Part shown: positions 63,320 through 64,000 of the stretch, piece after piece
Layout: every line of letters starts with the position of its first letter
Position numbering within the stretch: position 1 is the stretch's first letter
Assembly (NCBI RefSeq): GCF_003634215.1
Contig: NZ_RBWX01000007.1
Coordinates: forward strand, 854,945-918,944
Source of the DNA: Sphingosinicella microcystinivorans
GTDB lineage: Bacteria > Pseudomonadota > Alphaproteobacteria > Sphingomonadales > Sphingomonadaceae
Length of the DNA stretch: 64,000 nucleotides
Direction of reading: 5' to 3'
Position numbers and translations under genes: made by a program
The notes under the pieces: model-generated
Seen by the model: only the letters and a program-made list of their open reading frames with translations
Told to the model about the DNA's origin: nothing
Databases searched by the model: none

Positions 63320-64000
63320 TCAGACACAGACGCTTTCTGCAAAACGGCTAAGCAAGCGATTGAACGCCGCCGGAGCGTCTGCGTTGCACAAATGGCCGCC
63401 TTCGGGAATTTCGGCGCGTGTGCCGTGCGGCAGCGCGACTGCGATCGCATCGCCGACACGCCTTCGCCAAGCGGTGTCGTGCGTCCCCGTTATAACAAGC
63501 GCGGGCGCGGTTATCGCTCCGAGACCACCAATATCGGGGCCGGGCTGCGGAGCCGGCGCGAGGAGGTCTTGACCGGTATAGTTGGCGAGCATGGCGGCCA
63601 TCGGCGCATGAGTGGTACCGCTGCCGCCCTGTATCATCGGGTGCGCGGCCCATAACTGCTTCATCTCATCAAGACGGTCGGCTGTAGCGAGTGCGCGGTA
63701 ATGCTCAAGCGGGACGTCCTCGCCGGGAGCGGGGCCCGGTTCTAAGCCGCCGATGGGAGACCCAACAAGCACGAGTCCGGCGGTGCGCCCGGGGTGCTGG
63801 TTGGCGAACCGTAGCGCAGCACGTCCCGCCTGCGACTGCCCGACGAGAATGACGCGATCCACATCGAGATGGTCAAGTACGGCAATGATATCTTCGGGCT
63901 CGCGGTCGAGGTCTGGAGGTGCCTTGGATGCGCCGAAACCGCGGCGGTCGATGGCGACGAGCCGGAAACTTTGGGCAAGCGCCTGATCGTCGAACTGGGG
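63320..64000 (-). CDS. Alpha/beta hydrolase (5' end outside window)
   Basis: The last 227 residues of an alpha/beta hydrolase: FRLVAIDRRGFGASKAPPDL, nucleophile elbow LVGQSQAGRAAL, acid region VITGTHDTAWRR and His in IPEGGHLCNADAPAAFN. The frame is open to the window end, so the start lies beyond 64000. The Gly-x-Ser-x-Ala elbow is a slight departure from the usual Gly-x-Ser-x-Gly. Converges with wrbA. Confidence 0.85.
   Translation of the reverse strand, partial: PQFDDQALAQSFRLVAIDRRGFGASKAPPDLDREPEDIIAVLDHLDVDRVILVGQSQAGRAALRFANQHPGRTAGLVLVGSPIGGLEPGPAPGEDVPLEHYRALATADRLDEMKQLWAAHPMIQGGSGTTHAPMAAMLANYTGQDLLAPAPQPGPDIGGLGAITAPALVITGTHDTAWRRRVGDAIAVALPHGTRAEIPEGGHLCNADAPAAFNRLLSRFAESVCV

Overview
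The window is high-GC alphaproteobacterial DNA, most likely from a member of the Sphingomonadales. Support comes from the cell-cycle regulator gcrA, a DUF4169 protein, a fused thiS-thiG, class I PHA synthase, a KorAB pair, TonB-dependent uptake, frequent GTG starts with 4-base ATGA/GTGA overlaps, and short dispersed palindromes. Assignment below the order level is not supported by what I can see.

Layout. 1-38 kb is mostly core chromosome: an exported amidase (cut by the window start), aroQ-accB-accC, thiSG, CsbD, a VOC protein, an exported TPR protein, an esterase-rppH pair, korAB-DUF4169, an ECF sigma/anti-sigma/periplasmic sensor operon, D-amino acid transaminase, photolyase and cyclopropane synthase, nitronate monooxygenase, dctA, tRNA-Gly, metZ-apaG, argF-hslO, an ABC-2 permease, gcrA, a SEC-C/HEPN-like orphan, phaC, the run aminotransferase-hom-glpX-recJ, and ahpC-ahpF.

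From 38.08 to about 47.0 kb is an accessory island that begins exactly at the 3' end of a tRNA-Glu gene, where a DUF736 gene is cut in two. The island carries a complete RNA-repair and RNA-quality-control system. RtcR, a sigma-54 activator with an N-terminal CARF sensor, is divergent from a near-consensus sigma-54 promoter. Behind that promoter lie a CCA-ended tRNA-like RNA whose anticodon loop has only 6 nt, the Ro60 orthologue Rsr, three tandem Y-RNA-like genes, the RNA ligase RtcB and the RNA 3'-phosphate cyclase RtcA, with a hairpin after rtcA. The middle Y RNA contains an almost complete circularly permuted tRNA fold. The likely logic is that RNA damage creates cyclic-phosphate ends that activate RtcR; the operon then supplies the ligase, the cyclase, the Ro ring and several structured RNAs that can guide, mimic or report damaged tRNA. 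This is the most interesting part of the window. The protein set is known from other bacteria, but the sigma-54-led tRNA-like gene followed by rsr and three Y RNAs is an unusual arrangement.

47-58 kb is a catabolic or detoxification region: pirin and a LysR regulator, then a seven-gene minus-strand operon (isochorismatase-type hydrolase, haloperoxidase-type hydrolase, XapX, YtcJ-type amidohydrolase, DoxX, MFS fused to an ABM-like domain, alginate-export-type porin), then a BdcA-like SDR divergent from a second LysR. 58.1-58.7 kb is a scar with an IS3 transposase start fused to a foreign gene tail. 58.7-64 kb carries a TonB-dependent receptor, an exported TRZ/ATZ-type amidohydrolase, wrbA and a hydrolase cut by the window end.
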